A stretch of 64,000 nucleotides of DNA from contig NZ_VCIX01000092.1 in NCBI RefSeq assembly GCF_006345825.1, forward strand, positions 2,170,001 to 2,234,000, in the 5' to 3' direction. Positions within the stretch are counted from its first letter, which is position 1; each line of letters begins with the position of its first letter. This document shows, in pieces, positions 53,389 through 61,718 of the stretch. Position numbers and translations under genes: made by a program. This DNA comes from Paenibacillus paridis. Its GTDB lineage: Bacteria > Bacillota > Bacilli > Paenibacillales > Paenibacillaceae. The notes below the pieces were generated by a model that made no database searches, was not told the DNA's origin, and was given only the letters and a program-made list of their open reading frames with translations.

Positions 53389-54066
53389 TTACTTGTAAAT
53401 TGAAGTATCTAGCGGAATAATGAATCCGCCGTCAACAGCTTGTGTGACATTTATTGCGATGTTCTTTACTCCAGTAATATCTACCTCAATCGTCAGGAGA
53501 TCACTATTAGGCAAAATCTTCTCTACTTTTTTAAGGAGCACATTCTTGTCATTATCCTTAATTTCAAGAGACTCCACTTCCTTGCCGACTGCAGCGAATT
53601 GCAGAACAAGTTTCTTATATTTGCCGTTAGGGCTGAGCGCAGTATATTTAATATTGGAATTAGGTGCGCTGTACAGAACTTCCTTATAAATTTTGCCGCC
53701 GTATTTGGTCAGTGCAGGGTCCTTGGTATGCAGACTGGTGTTAAAATCCTCCTGCTTCACGGGTACGCCTGTCTGCTGTTCGCCAATAATCACCTCTTTG
53801 GCTGTCCCGTCATAACGAACCGGAATATCCAGCAGCTCAGAAACAGAACGTACCGGAAGATATGTTGTTCCATTATAAGTAATGGGAAGCACCGCTTTGC
53901 CATTTCCATCTTTAAGAGGGGTAATCTCCCCGTTCACTCTGATTTTCAAATCTCCGTTTAACAGCGCTTTAATTTCTTGGATATGCGAGCTTGCGAAAGC
54001 ACCTGTACCCATACCCGCCAAAAGTATCATGGTACCGCATAAAGTCGTAACTACCTTCTTCTTCAT
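53389..54066 (-). CDS. Secreted copper-amine-oxidase-N (stalk) domain protein
   Basis: This 225-residue protein has a signal peptide ('VVTTLCGTMILLAGMGTGAF', cleavage about residue 25). A stalk/CuAO-N domain follows ('IKALLNGDLKIRVNGEITPL', 'TTYLPVRSVSELLDIPVRYD'), abundant in Paenibacillus cell-surface proteins. The C-terminal 110 residues are a beta domain ('GKYKKLVLQFAAVGKEVESL', 'AINVTQAVDGGFIIPLD') resembling NPCBM-type galactose-binding folds. Probably cell-surface associated; ligand unknown. RBS GGAGGAG before ATG. Confidence 0.88.
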   Translation of the reverse strand: MKKKVVTTLCGTMILLAGMGTGAFASSHIQEIKALLNGDLKIRVNGEITPLKDGNGKAVLPITYNGTTYLPVRSVSELLDIPVRYDGTAKEVIIGEQQTGVPVKQEDFNTSLHTKDPALTKYGGKIYKEVLYSAPNSNIKYTALSPNGKYKKLVLQFAAVGKEVESLEIKDNDKNVLLKKVEKILPNSDLLTIEVDITGVKNIAINVTQAVDGGFIIPLDTSIYK

Positions 54067-54265
54067 TTCTGTTCTCCTCCTCTTGGAATGTCTTCAAATC
54101 TAGGAACTCCGGAAACAATGGTCATTGAGAGATACGCTCTCTAAAAGCTGAAGCTACATATGGGATAGTCTCTACTTTTTTGGAGTTGAAGATTTTACCA
54201 CATTATATCACAATATCCTAATGTTTCATTTCTATTTCTCACTTCTTCCAATCTACTGATTAACT

Positions 54266-54403
54266 CTAATCGTCATGCCAGTCATCAACTTTACTTTTCG
54301 AGTCTGATACTTTTTTTTCTTCTGACAGCTGACGAAACGTTTTAACTAGTTGAATTCGTTTCTTGACAGCCTGCTCAATAATTAATTTGAGCTTGGCTGC
54401 GAT
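54266..54403 (-). pseudogene. Short helical open segment without start, possible gene remnant
   Basis: A 45-codon open segment encodes a charged helix ('IIEQAVKKRIQLVKTFRQLS') ending 'DDWHDD' and TAG. A TGA closes it upstream and no start codon or RBS is seen. It has no recognised family and may be chance coding. The stretch from 54067 to 54672 otherwise holds only a terminator. Confidence 0.2.
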
Positions 54404-54466
54404 TCAAGAAATAAGCTACGGAAGTTCATTCTGGATGGCGAGAATACAAAATAAGCTCAAGTTTTC

Positions 54467-54491
54467 TAAAAAAACCACCCAAAAAGGGTGG
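54467..54491 (-). terminator. Rho-independent terminator of the sugar-acid cluster
   Basis: On the minus strand CCACCC, an A/T loop and GGGTGG are followed by TTTTTTT. It lies about 180 bp after the fumarylacetoacetate-hydrolase remnant and likely ends the GntR/dehydratase/SDR transcript. Confidence 0.8.
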
Positions 54492-54672
54492 CCCGTACTC
54501 ATAATAAGCACTATAGGATTTGGATAGGAGTGGAGAGTCCTGCCCGCATTTATATCCATCTATTCAATTTAGCAAGATAGGACGGTTAAAATGTAGAAAA
54601 AGCGTCAGCGAATATAAGCACTTGCTTTAATAATCGACAGACACTTCGCATTCCCCATCATTTCGATTCTCC

Positions 54673-54852
54673 TTACCTCTCGGCGACCATCGTATTGGTT
54701 ATCGATCCAAGTTTCTCGATTTCAATCGTCACTTCGTCTCCCGGCTGCAGATACACCCGCTCCGCAGCAGCGATATCCAGAATACCTTCCCCTTCTTCTG
54801 TATGCACGCCAAGCTTGTAAGTTCCATTCTCAAAAAACGTAAGCAGCTTCAT
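54673..54852 (-). pseudogene. Fumarylacetoacetate-hydrolase family gene with interior deleted in frame
   Basis: A 59-codon ORF starts 'MKLLTFFENGTYKLGVHTEE' (N-terminus of FAH-family hydrolases) and continues directly into 'RVYLQPGDEVTIEIEKLGSI' and 'TNTMVAER', the extreme C-terminus. The whole metal-binding catalytic core, normally about 220 residues, is absent while the reading frame is kept. It follows an enolase-superfamily dehydratase and an SDR, the order of L-fuconate-type oxidative pathways in which an FAH-type hydrolase makes the last cut. As it stands it cannot be catalytic. Confidence 0.75.
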
Positions 54853-54893
54853 GTTCTATTCTCTCATCTCTCCGTATGCTTCTATTTTTATTG

Positions 54894-55667
54894 TTATGCG
54901 TTCTTACCGAAGACGACGCCTCCGTCGATATAAAGAGGCGAGCCCATCATAAACTTCGATTCATCCGAAGCCAGGAACAAAGCCGCCTGCGCCACATCCT
55001 CCGGCCGGCCGAGCTCACCGCTTAATTGCCTTTTCTTGATTGATTCAATGGCCGCTTCCGGATCGTCGTATGATTGCTTCAAATAATTTTCCACAAACGG
55101 CGTCATTATCGTCCCTGGAAGTAAGGCGTTCACCCGAATTCCGTACGCTGCGTAATCAACCTGCATCGACTTCGTTAGCGCAAGCACCGCGCCTTTTGTC
55201 GCTGCGTACGAGGCACGCTTTGCCAGTCCAATCTCTGCCACGCACGATGACATGTTGATGACAATCCCAGACTTGCGCGCCATCATCGACGGAAGGACGT
55301 ATTTACTCGTCAAGTAGACACCGCGGATGTTCACGTTCATGACACGTTCCCAAACATCCGGTTCGATTTCATGCAAAGCACCTACACCGCTGATACCGGC
55401 ATTATTAAATAGAACATCAATCCTCCCGTACTTTGCGAGAACCGCTTCCGCCATCTCCTTTACCGATCCGGCATTCGTGACGTCAGCATGTAGGAAACAC
55501 GCTTCTCCTCCCCCAGCGACGATTTCGGCTACTGTCTCTTCTCCTTTAGCGGTATCCAAGTCATTTACGATGACAGTCGCGCCTTCCCGCGCGAATAATT
55601 GTGCTGAGCACTTGCCGATCCCAGAACCCGAACCCGTTATGAGTACAACTTTACCTTTAATTCTCAT
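54894..55667 (-). CDS. Short-chain dehydrogenase/reductase of a sugar-acid cluster
   Basis: This 257-residue classical SDR has 'VVLITGSGSGIGKCSAQLF' (GxxxGxG cofactor site), 'NNAGISG', the catalytic Ser/Tyr/Lys in 'INMSSCVAE' and 'ASYAATKGAVLALTKSM', and 'PLYIDGGVVFG' near the end. Asp after beta2 ('VIVNDLDTAKG') favours NAD+. Given the neighbours, oxidation of a 2-keto-3-deoxy sugar acid is likely, by analogy with the 2-keto-3-deoxy-L-fuconate dehydrogenases. RBS AGGAG 8 nt before ATG. Confidence 0.9.
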   Translation of the reverse strand: MRIKGKVVLITGSGSGIGKCSAQLFAREGATVIVNDLDTAKGEETVAEIVAGGGEACFLHADVTNAGSVKEMAEAVLAKYGRIDVLFNNAGISGVGALHEIEPDVWERVMNVNIRGVYLTSKYVLPSMMARKSGIVINMSSCVAEIGLAKRASYAATKGAVLALTKSMQVDYAAYGIRVNALLPGTIMTPFVENYLKQSYDDPEAAIESIKKRQLSGELGRPEDVAQAALFLASDESKFMMGSPLYIDGGVVFGKNA

Positions 55668-55855
55668 GAGGTAAACTCCTTTCCTCCATGAACCGAATTA
55701 TTTATAGTTTTTTCTAACCGTTTGTAGAATTTTATAGCATTCGTCCCCATGATGCAGGAACTTCGTCTCTTCCAGCGTTGGAGTGGCTTATATTCCTGCA
55801 GCTTCTCCGCTCTTACAAGAATCAAGCTACCCTATCTCATCTTCCCATGCATCGC

Positions 55856-56953
55856 TTATCTCACCCGATATTCCTTGAACAGCTCGGGTATAATCTCCGT
55901 TGATGCACCTGGCATTTCAGGCAGGATGTATAGGCCGTTCTTGACTGTCGACGGCTCCACAAATATATGCCTGATCCAAGGGATATACTCCAGCATGATC
56001 GCACCTTGGGTTGCGGCCACGAGATGCTGATGGATCTGACCCATGTCGCCGACATGAGGACAGATCGGCACATCGTATGAAGCGGCAAGCCCGGCGACCT
56101 GCAACCATTCTGTGATGCCCGCGACGCGGGTAACGTCAACTTGGCAATACTCAAGCGCGCCGTTGTGTATATAATCTCTAAAAGCGTATTTGCTGTACAC
56201 GTGCTCACCGAGCGCTATCGGAACGTTCAACTCATCGGCCAGCTTCTTATGTCCCATGATGTCGTCCGGATTGAGCGGTTCTTCGAGCCAGAACAGATCG
56301 AATTCCTCGAGTTTCTTGCCCCAAGTCATCGCCGTATTGATGTTCCATTGCTGGTTTACGTCGATCATGAAGATGACGTCATCGCCAATCGCTTTGCGAA
56401 CCGCTTTACAGCGATCGTAGTCCTCGCGCGGGTCGGACTTGCCGACCTTGATTTTGACGCCAGTGAAGCCTTGTTCGACGATCTCGGTGACGTCCTTAAG
56501 CAAGCGCTCCTTGCTCCAGTTGAGCCAGCCGCCGTTAGTGTTGTAGGCTTTAATCCCCTTCGATTTCGCGCCTCCGAGATACTGCCAGAGCGGCTTGTTC
56601 GAAGCCTTCGCCATGATGTCCCACAGTGCAATGTCGACGGCTGCCAACGCCATGTGCGTAATGCCTGCTCTGCCGATCCAGTGCATTTTTCCGAAGCGCA
56701 TGTCGTTCCAAAGCTCTTTGACCATAAACGGATCTTTGCCGATCAATAGAGGTGCATAGTATTTCTCGATCGTATCGACGATCATATCGTCGCCTTCCGC
56801 GCAGGTGCCCGTATAGCCATAGCCGACAAAGCCTTCATCCGTATAGATACGGACACCAGCCAGCCCCCAATGGGTTGCGATGTTAATGGCATCGGTAATC
56901 GGTGGCGTAATCGGGACGTGCAGGACGAACGTTTCAACTTTTGTAATCTTCAT
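55856..56953 (-). CDS. Mandelate racemase/muconate-lactonizing family sugar-acid dehydratase
   Basis: ATG 56953 has GGGAG 8 nt upstream; ATG 56962 touches that RBS. The 365-residue product has the enolase-superfamily catalytic set: KxK in 'GFTGVKIKVGKSDP', metal ligands in 'VIFMIDVNQQW', 'FWLEEPLNPDD' and 'PIALGEHVYSKYAF', and His in 'VPICPHVGDMGQIHQH'. The capping domain is N-terminal. Context points to an aldonate dehydratase (fuconate, rhamnonate or similar). The substrate is not fixed by the motifs. Confidence 0.9.
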   Translation of the reverse strand: MKITKVETFVLHVPITPPITDAINIATHWGLAGVRIYTDEGFVGYGYTGTCAEGDDMIVDTIEKYYAPLLIGKDPFMVKELWNDMRFGKMHWIGRAGITHMALAAVDIALWDIMAKASNKPLWQYLGGAKSKGIKAYNTNGGWLNWSKERLLKDVTEIVEQGFTGVKIKVGKSDPREDYDRCKAVRKAIGDDVIFMIDVNQQWNINTAMTWGKKLEEFDLFWLEEPLNPDDIMGHKKLADELNVPIALGEHVYSKYAFRDYIHNGALEYCQVDVTRVAGITEWLQVAGLAASYDVPICPHVGDMGQIHQHLVAATQGAIMLEYIPWIRHIFVEPSTVKNGLYILPEMPGASTEIIPELFKEYRVR

Positions 56954-56978
56954 CTGTTCCATCTCCCTAAATGTAAGT

Positions 56979-57110
56979 TTAATAGCCTAGTAATGCTCCA
57001 CCATCGACGGGAAGAGCAACTCCGGTAACGAAACCGGAAGCTGAACTAGAAACGTCAGTATGGGTTGCAATCATGTTTGCGTCACCTGTGACAATCGTTG
57101 TTTTCCCTAA
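56979..57110 (-). pseudogene. SDR gene remnant: C-terminal tail with possible N-terminal scrap
   Basis: An open segment ends 'SASGFVTGVALPVDGGALLG' plus Tyr-stop, a clear SDR C-terminus. Directly before it stands 'LGKTTIVTGDAN', which resembles an SDR N-terminus ('GKTAIVTGGAS') with the glycine motif decayed. If both parts are real, the interior has been lost as in the FAH remnant downstream. The N-terminal part overlaps the duplicated block described separately, so it is tentative. Confidence 0.55.
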
Positions 57111-57150
57111 AATATTTTTAATATGTGCAACGCCTCCCGCCTGAATAATG

Positions 57151-57164
57151 TATCGTGTATGATT
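57151..57164. promoter_or_regulatory. Candidate GntR operator, upstream of the dehydratase gene
   Basis: TATCGTGTATGATT resembles the palindrome in the gntR promoter (58119-58132). It is about 200 bp upstream of the dehydratase start, within copy one of the duplication. Confidence 0.45.
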
Positions 57165-57176
57165 ATTGCTAAAAAA

Positions 57177-57293
57177 TTACTCATCAACTATTTTGGTACT
57201 AGCGCGCGATTGTTCAAAATGATTTTTAAGCGCATGTTCGGCTGATTTTGTTTCGTCTGCCATCGTTACGCAATTGACCAGCATAGGCTCCTC
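57177..57293 (-). pseudogene. Degenerate GntR (FCD domain) 3'-end remnant
   Basis: A 38-codon open segment ('EEPMLVNCVTMADETKSAEH') ending in TAA aligns gap-free with the last 38 residues of the intact regulator downstream on this strand ('EEHMLVIRELIAGDTNSAEL'); 20 of 38 positions are identical. No upstream part of the gene remains. It is the relic of a duplicated or replaced regulator gene. Confidence 0.75.
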
Positions 57294-57387
57294 CCCCTTT
57301 CATAAAACAAGCGTTTTGAACCAACTGCTGATTATACATCAATTATTTTCCAAAAATACTTTGTAGCTTGTGCACCGCCTTCCATAT

Positions 57388-57410
57388 AAATCATGTATCG
57401 TGTATGATTT
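57388..57410. promoter_or_regulatory. Inverted repeat after gntR, candidate operator
   Basis: Perfect 7-bp arms AAATCAT / ATGATTT flank GTATCGTGT. The site lies 14 bp beyond the gntR stop codon and contains the same TATCGTGTATGATT box as 57151. Confidence 0.5.
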
Positions 57411-57423
57411 TTATCAAAAAAAT

Positions 57424-58089
57424 TTATTCAACATATATTCTGGTTCTGGCATGCGATCGTTCCAAGTGGCTTTTAAGCGCTAGTTCTGCTGAGTTTGTAT
57501 CGCCTGCGATCAGCTCGCGAATGACCAGCATATGCTCCTCCCACTCTTCATGAATGAGCGTTTGATCCAAATGCTGATGAGACAAGGATAAGTATCTTTG
57601 AATTTTCTCGATGTACGAGCGTATTAAGTTTTGCAACGAGCGGTTCCCGCACCATTCCAATAGAAGTCCGTGAAGACCTTCGTTCATCTCTGAGATGTAC
57701 CGAATCCTCTCATCGTCGTTAGTAAACTCCGCTTTATGCCATTTATTCATATCCTTCTCTAGCTTGTTAAGTTGCTTGATTGGAATTTTACCGAAGGATT
57801 TTCTTATTGCCAAGACTTCCAACTCCATACGGATTTCAAATATTTCATCCAGTTCCTGCTGGGACATCTTAGCAACGTACATGCCTTTAAACGGGATAGT
57901 CTCGACCAATCCTTCCGCGGACAATCTAGACAGTGATTCACGAATCGGGATATTACTAACCTCCAGATCGCGTCCGAGCTGATCTATATTGATCTTCTCG
58001 CCGGGAGCTATATCGTGAGTTAGAATCTTGTCCTTTAGTACCGCGTAGATTTCTTCCGTCAAAACATAGCGACTTAATCCTTTTTTCAT
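57424..58089 (-). CDS. GntR-family (FCD/FadR-type) regulator
   Basis: ATG 58089 gives 221 residues; ATGs at 58107 and 58128 overlap the operator region or lack an RBS. The N-terminal wHTH is 'VLTEEIYAVLKDKILTHDIA', 'QLGRDLEVSNIPIRESLSRL', 'GLVETIPFKGMYVAKM'. The C-terminal FCD effector domain has 'IFEIRMELEVLAIRKSFG', 'EMNEGLHGLLLEWCGNRS' and 'EEWEEHMLVIRELIAGD', which contain the typical metal/ligand His and Asp/Glu positions. It should sense a sugar acid and control the dehydratase-SDR cluster and itself. Confidence 0.92.
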   Translation of the reverse strand: MKKGLSRYVLTEEIYAVLKDKILTHDIAPGEKINIDQLGRDLEVSNIPIRESLSRLSAEGLVETIPFKGMYVAKMSQQELDEIFEIRMELEVLAIRKSFGKIPIKQLNKLEKDMNKWHKAEFTNDDERIRYISEMNEGLHGLLLEWCGNRSLQNLIRSYIEKIQRYLSLSHQHLDQTLIHEEWEEHMLVIRELIAGDTNSAELALKSHLERSHARTRIYVE

Positions 58090-58118
58090 GTAATCACCGC
58101 TTTCCATGCGAAATGACA

Positions 58119-58132
58119 TATCGTACACGATA
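58119..58132. promoter_or_regulatory. Palindromic GntR operator in its own promoter
   Basis: TATCGT-AC-ACGATA is a perfect 6-2-6 inverted repeat 30 bp upstream of ATG 58089. Related boxes stand at 57151 and 57388, flanking the 3' side. This suggests autoregulation plus control of the downstream genes. Confidence 0.65.
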
Positions 58133-58514
58133 CATCATAAAAGAGTTTATTCTTTTTGACAAGGCTTATTATTCAAAATCAAGTTTGAACGTCGTAACAA
58201 ATTCTCTTTTGCGGAATCTGGATACCATGCGGAAGTTCCCAGCCGCGTTCTTAACTATTCAGCTGAAATATTGTTGGCCGGGATATCCGACGATTTCGGC
58301 TATCCGTCCAACATTCCCTGAATTTTTATGAACGAGCTTCCGAGACTGAGGCTCCGGGAATTACAGGAGGAGAGTTTATACCAGGTTGACGGTATGGAAC
58401 GGCCAATCAGCGGACAAGCGTTAATGTGCGTCGGCATTAAGCTTTTATTAAAAGGCGATTTTCAAAGCAAGGTTGTTTGAATTCAGAAAATTGCAACATA
58501 GATAGTTTTTGAAC
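58133..58514. other. 380-bp region without a recognisable gene
   Basis: Short open segments exist on the plus strand (for example 58377-58480, with GGAGGAG nearby), but none has a recognised product or a consistent start. It separates the GntR promoter from the end of the siderophore permease operon. It may hold further decayed sequence. Confidence 0.4.
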
Positions 58515-58556
58515 GAAAAAACCGCAGGCTCTGCCTTTTGCAGGTTTGTCTGCGGT
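58515..58556 (-). terminator. Terminator of the siderophore uptake operon
   Basis: On the minus strand ACCGCAG pairs with CTGCGGT (58550-58556 and 58521-58527), enclosing a smaller CCTGC.../GCAGG pairing, and is followed by TTTTTTCG. It lies 32 bp after the permease stop codon. Confidence 0.85.
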
Positions 58557-58587
58557 GCTTCCGTTTTTCAGATCATCCAATAGCAAG

Positions 58588-59601
58588 TTAATTTGTCTTG
58601 GATATCAAATATAAGAAATAAGGAGTGCTCAGGATCGTGATTACAATACCGGTCGGCACATCTGCTCCAAAGCTCACTATGCGCGTAATGGTATCGGCCA
58701 GCAAAACAACGACTGCACCGATCAAACACGATGCGGGCAACACCCATTTGTGGTTAATTCCCACCAGTCTGCGCGCCATATGTGGTGCAATCAGGCCGAT
58801 AAAAAAGAAATTCCCGCCTAGCGATACACTGCCTGACGCCAGAGCAATCGCAGCGATAGCAAGGAGCAGAAACTCCCGCTTGACCGATACTCCGAGCCCC
58901 GTCGCCACCTGATGTCCAAAATACAGCGAATCGAGCAAACGCGCTTTATAAAAAATATATAGGGAAAACACAAAAATCCACGGTGCCAAAATCATCAGAT
59001 AGCGCCATTCGGTTCCCCATAAACTTCCAGCACTCCAGCGCAGCACAAAATTCAACTGATTTTCATCCAACTTGAGCGTCAGAAACAGGCTTGCCGCACC
59101 AAAGCCGCTGCCCAGAGCCACCCCAGTCAAGATCAGACTCGTTGGGGAGCTCGGTCGTCGGCGCCTATAAGCAAGCAGAAAGATCAGTGTTGCCGATGTC
59201 AGCCCACCAACAAAGGATAATACGGGCATTGCAAAAGCAGCAGACATTCCTTGCGTTGAAAACATCACGATGTACAACAATACAAAAAGTCCAGAACCAG
59301 CGCTTATCCCCAGTGTGCCAGGGCTTGCCATATCATTTCGCAACAACGTCTGCTTTACGCTCCCGGCCAAACTCATACCGATACCTACTAGTATGGCGAG
59401 AATGATTCGAGGCAATCGGAAATCCATCACAACGGTCTGTTGACGATCTGTCCCGCCACCTATCATGACCTTAAGCACTTCAAACGGCGTTAAGCTAATT
59501 TTTCCGGAATTGATGCTCATAACGGCAAGTACAAGCAGCATCGCCGTTAAGCACAATAGTACATAAATCGCTCGCCGCTTTCTTCTTAATACAACCGTCA
59601 T
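58588..59601 (-). CDS. FecCD-family iron-siderophore ABC permease (second)
   Basis: This 337-residue protein has about nine to ten membrane helices. FecCD blocks 'VMDFRLPRIILAILVGIGMS', 'MASPGTLGISAGSGLF', 'LGGNFFFIGLIAPHMARRLV' and 'DVPTGIVITILSTPYFLYLI' are all present. The ATG overlaps the stop of the first permease (ATGA), showing translational coupling. It forms a heterodimeric channel with that protein. No FecE-type ATPase gene follows in the window; a shared ATPase encoded elsewhere, as YusV for B. subtilis Feu, is likely. Confidence 0.95.
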   Translation of the reverse strand: MTVVLRRKRRAIYVLLCLTAMLLVLAVMSINSGKISLTPFEVLKVMIGGGTDRQQTVVMDFRLPRIILAILVGIGMSLAGSVKQTLLRNDMASPGTLGISAGSGLFVLLYIVMFSTQGMSAAFAMPVLSFVGGLTSATLIFLLAYRRRRPSSPTSLILTGVALGSGFGAASLFLTLKLDENQLNFVLRWSAGSLWGTEWRYLMILAPWIFVFSLYIFYKARLLDSLYFGHQVATGLGVSVKREFLLLAIAAIALASGSVSLGGNFFFIGLIAPHMARRLVGINHKWVLPASCLIGAVVVLLADTITRIVSFGADVPTGIVITILSTPYFLYLISKTN

Positions 59602-60629
59602 TCCATTTTCCCCCTTTGCGTACGAACGAGGTAGAGGAAGTACGGCACGCCAACCACGCCAAAAACAATACCAAGCGGGGTTTCAAACGGCTTGTTGATT
59701 ATGCGGCCAATCAGATCTGCCGTTACGGTTAGGAGAGCCCCATAGACGGCAGATGCTGGAATAATGTAACGATAATCGACACCGACCCAGTGTCGTACCA
59801 TATGGGGCACAATTAAGCCGACAAAGCCGACCGGTCCGATCACGATCACTGCCAGTCCTGTTAACAACAGTACGATAATCGTAGCGGCTCCTTGGACAAC
59901 GCGGGGACGCAGTCCAATACCGCTGGCAACTTCCTCTCCAAGGCTTAAGATCGTAATGGACGGAGATAAGGCAAGAGCAGCCAGCAAGCCAACTGCAAAA
60001 ACAGGCGATATGATTAGCAGTTCATTCCATTTGGCTCCCGCCGCACTGCCAGATGTCCAGTATACCAACGACTGTCCAATATTATAGCGGATCGCCACAT
60101 ACTGACTGAATGCACCAAATAGCATCGATATCGAGATGCCGGCCAGCACCAGCCGCTGCGGCGTTATCCCTCTCTTGCCCAGCGAGGCAATATAGTAGGT
60201 CATAAAGGTAGCAATTCCTGCACCTAGAAAAGCGAACAGCATTCGTTCGCCATAAGTGCTGCTAGGTATGAAAGCCATACAGATGGCGATGGATAGCGTT
60301 GATCCTGCACTAATGCCCATTAGTCCGGAATCAGCTAGCGGATTACGAGTCGTGCCCTGCATCACAGCTCCACAGATAGCCAGGCTGCAGCCTGCAATCA
60401 AGCTAGCCAGCGTCCGCGGCAATCGTAAAGTTTGGACGATCTGGTGCTCTGTCATATTCGAATCATAATGAAAGATAGCTTTCCAGGCAGTGATCAAGCG
60501 CATATCGGCTGCACCGAAGGTAATTGACAATGCCAATAGTAGTACTAGCAGAACCAAACCTATAATCATGCAGATTGCGAAACTACCCGACCACTTTCTA
60601 CGTTCTCTCTCGGGACTCTCAACTTGCAT
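59598..60629 (-). CDS. FecCD-family iron-siderophore ABC permease (first)
   Basis: ATG 60629 follows AAAGGAA by 9 nt; a TTG 6 nt upstream is possible. The 343-residue product has an Arg-rich start ('ERERRKWSGSFAICMIIGLV') and FecCD motifs 'LRLPRTLASLIAGCSLAICG', 'ADSGLMGISAGSTLSIAIC', 'VGFVGLIVPHMVRHWVGVDY'. It follows the AraC/receptor ORF by 28 bp and is coupled to the second permease. Confidence 0.95.
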   Translation of the reverse strand: MQVESPERERRKWSGSFAICMIIGLVLLVLLLALSITFGAADMRLITAWKAIFHYDSNMTEHQIVQTLRLPRTLASLIAGCSLAICGAVMQGTTRNPLADSGLMGISAGSTLSIAICMAFIPSSTYGERMLFAFLGAGIATFMTYYIASLGKRGITPQRLVLAGISISMLFGAFSQYVAIRYNIGQSLVYWTSGSAAGAKWNELLIISPVFAVGLLAALALSPSITILSLGEEVASGIGLRPRVVQGAATIIVLLLTGLAVIVIGPVGFVGLIVPHMVRHWVGVDYRYIIPASAVYGALLTVTADLIGRIINKPFETPLGIVFGVVGVPYFLYLVRTQRGKME

Positions 60630-60656
60630 GTGCAATAGTTCCTTTCCAAATCAGGA

Positions 60657-61718
60657 CTACTTTTTTGCAATCGGCAGTTCTAACAGCGTATTTACAAAAG
60701 TATCTAATGAAATCGTGCGGCTAGCATAATCATAGTCATTTAAAGTGTCAGTAGTTGAATAGAACGTAACGTTTTCTCCCATTACCGCTGGAATCGTGTT
60801 CCATATAGCAACCGAGGAAAGCTTCTTTTCAAGCTCTTCTACATTTGGTTCAAAATTTGTATAAGCGATAATTTCTGCCTCGTTTAAGTATTTACTAATC
60901 ACTTCTAAAGAAATTGGCGCATAAAAACCTTCCGATTTTGGATTTTCTCTGTTAAAAAATTCTTTTTCAATAATCTCAGGAGCCTTCATACCCAGATCTT
61001 CATAGATAATTCCTCTAGTTTTATCTCCTTGTAATCCCGGAGTGCCTTCTTCCACACCTTGCAAAAATACGATTTTCTTATCATAAAGGCCGGCATCCAC
61101 AAGGCGTTTCTTTGCGGCTTCGACTTTAGTCGTATAGTCAGTAATAAATTTCCCAGCCTGTTCAGGCATTCCGAATACCTCTCCGAAGAAAGTCATTCTC
61201 TCCTCTAATGTTGACATTTCATTATAAAAAATCGTAGGCGCTATTTTACTCAATTGCTCAAGTGAAGAAGAGGACCAAGTAGGAGAGCCGATGATTAAAT
61301 CAGGCTCAAGAGCCATAATGCCTTCCAAATCATCACCTGGAATAACCTTAGCATCTGCGACGAAATGTCCCCATTGTTGTCTCCATTCATCTGGCCGCAT
61401 GGTTGGATCACCATATTTATCGACGCCAACTACCGTTTTTCCAAAGGGCAATATATCTCCCACATTATTACCTACTAAATAGACGATACGCTGCGGATTT
61501 GCAGGTACCTCCACATCCCCATGCTCTGTTTTCACAATGCGTGTCTGAGCCACATCCTCTGCCCCTTTTTCTTGGGTGATAGCTATTTCTTGATTTTGTG
61601 ATTGGGCAGGCGCCGAGCTTGGCGTCACTGGAGCATTTGACGAACACGCCGATAATAACAGCATTAAACTCATCGCAGCTGCCAGAATAATTTCCTTGCT
61701 TCTTGTCTGTACAAACAT
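60657..61718 (-). CDS. Siderophore-binding lipoprotein, internal gene within a longer ORF
   Basis: ATG 61718 has GGGGAG 6 nt upstream and begins a standard lipoprotein signal: 'RSKEIILAAAMSLMLLLSAC' with lipobox L-S-A-C. The 353-residue product continues as a FecB/FeuA-like receptor ('PQRIVYLVGNNVGDILPFGK', 'EGIMALEPDLIIGSPTWSSS', 'EIIAYTNFEPNVEELEKKLS'). A TTGATA-17-TACAAT promoter overlapping a Fur box lies 52-80 bp upstream. It should be anchored outside the membrane and deliver ferric siderophore to the two permeases. An AraC domain is joined upstream without a stop codon. Confidence 0.85.
   Translation of the reverse strand: MFVQTRSKEIILAAAMSLMLLLSACSSNAPVTPSSAPAQSQNQEIAITQEKGAEDVAQTRIVKTEHGDVEVPANPQRIVYLVGNNVGDILPFGKTVVGVDKYGDPTMRPDEWRQQWGHFVADAKVIPGDDLEGIMALEPDLIIGSPTWSSSSLEQLSKIAPTIFYNEMSTLEERMTFFGEVFGMPEQAGKFITDYTTKVEAAKKRLVDAGLYDKKIVFLQGVEEGTPGLQGDKTRGIIYEDLGMKAPEIIEKEFFNRENPKSEGFYAPISLEVISKYLNEAEIIAYTNFEPNVEELEKKLSSVAIWNTIPAVMGENVTFYSTTDTLNDYDYASRTISLDTFVNTLLELPIAKK

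Larger units (their letters stand above)
57125..57545. repeat. Imperfect ~175-bp direct duplication of the gntR 3' end
   Basis: Copy one, about 57125-57300, and copy two, about 57370-57545, align without large gaps. Both contain a TATCGTGTATGATT box followed by the 38-codon 3' end of a GntR-type gene. The copies are offset by about 245 bp. Copy two is the 3' end of the intact gene. Confidence 0.75.

Noticed and set aside
56141..56749. 202-codon plus-strand ORF opposite the enolase-superfamily gene
   Set aside because: The minus-strand gene has complete catalytic motifs; the antisense product has no recognisable family.
58113..58331. 72-codon plus-strand ORF upstream of gntR
   Set aside because: It begins inside the GntR operator, has no RBS and resembles nothing known.
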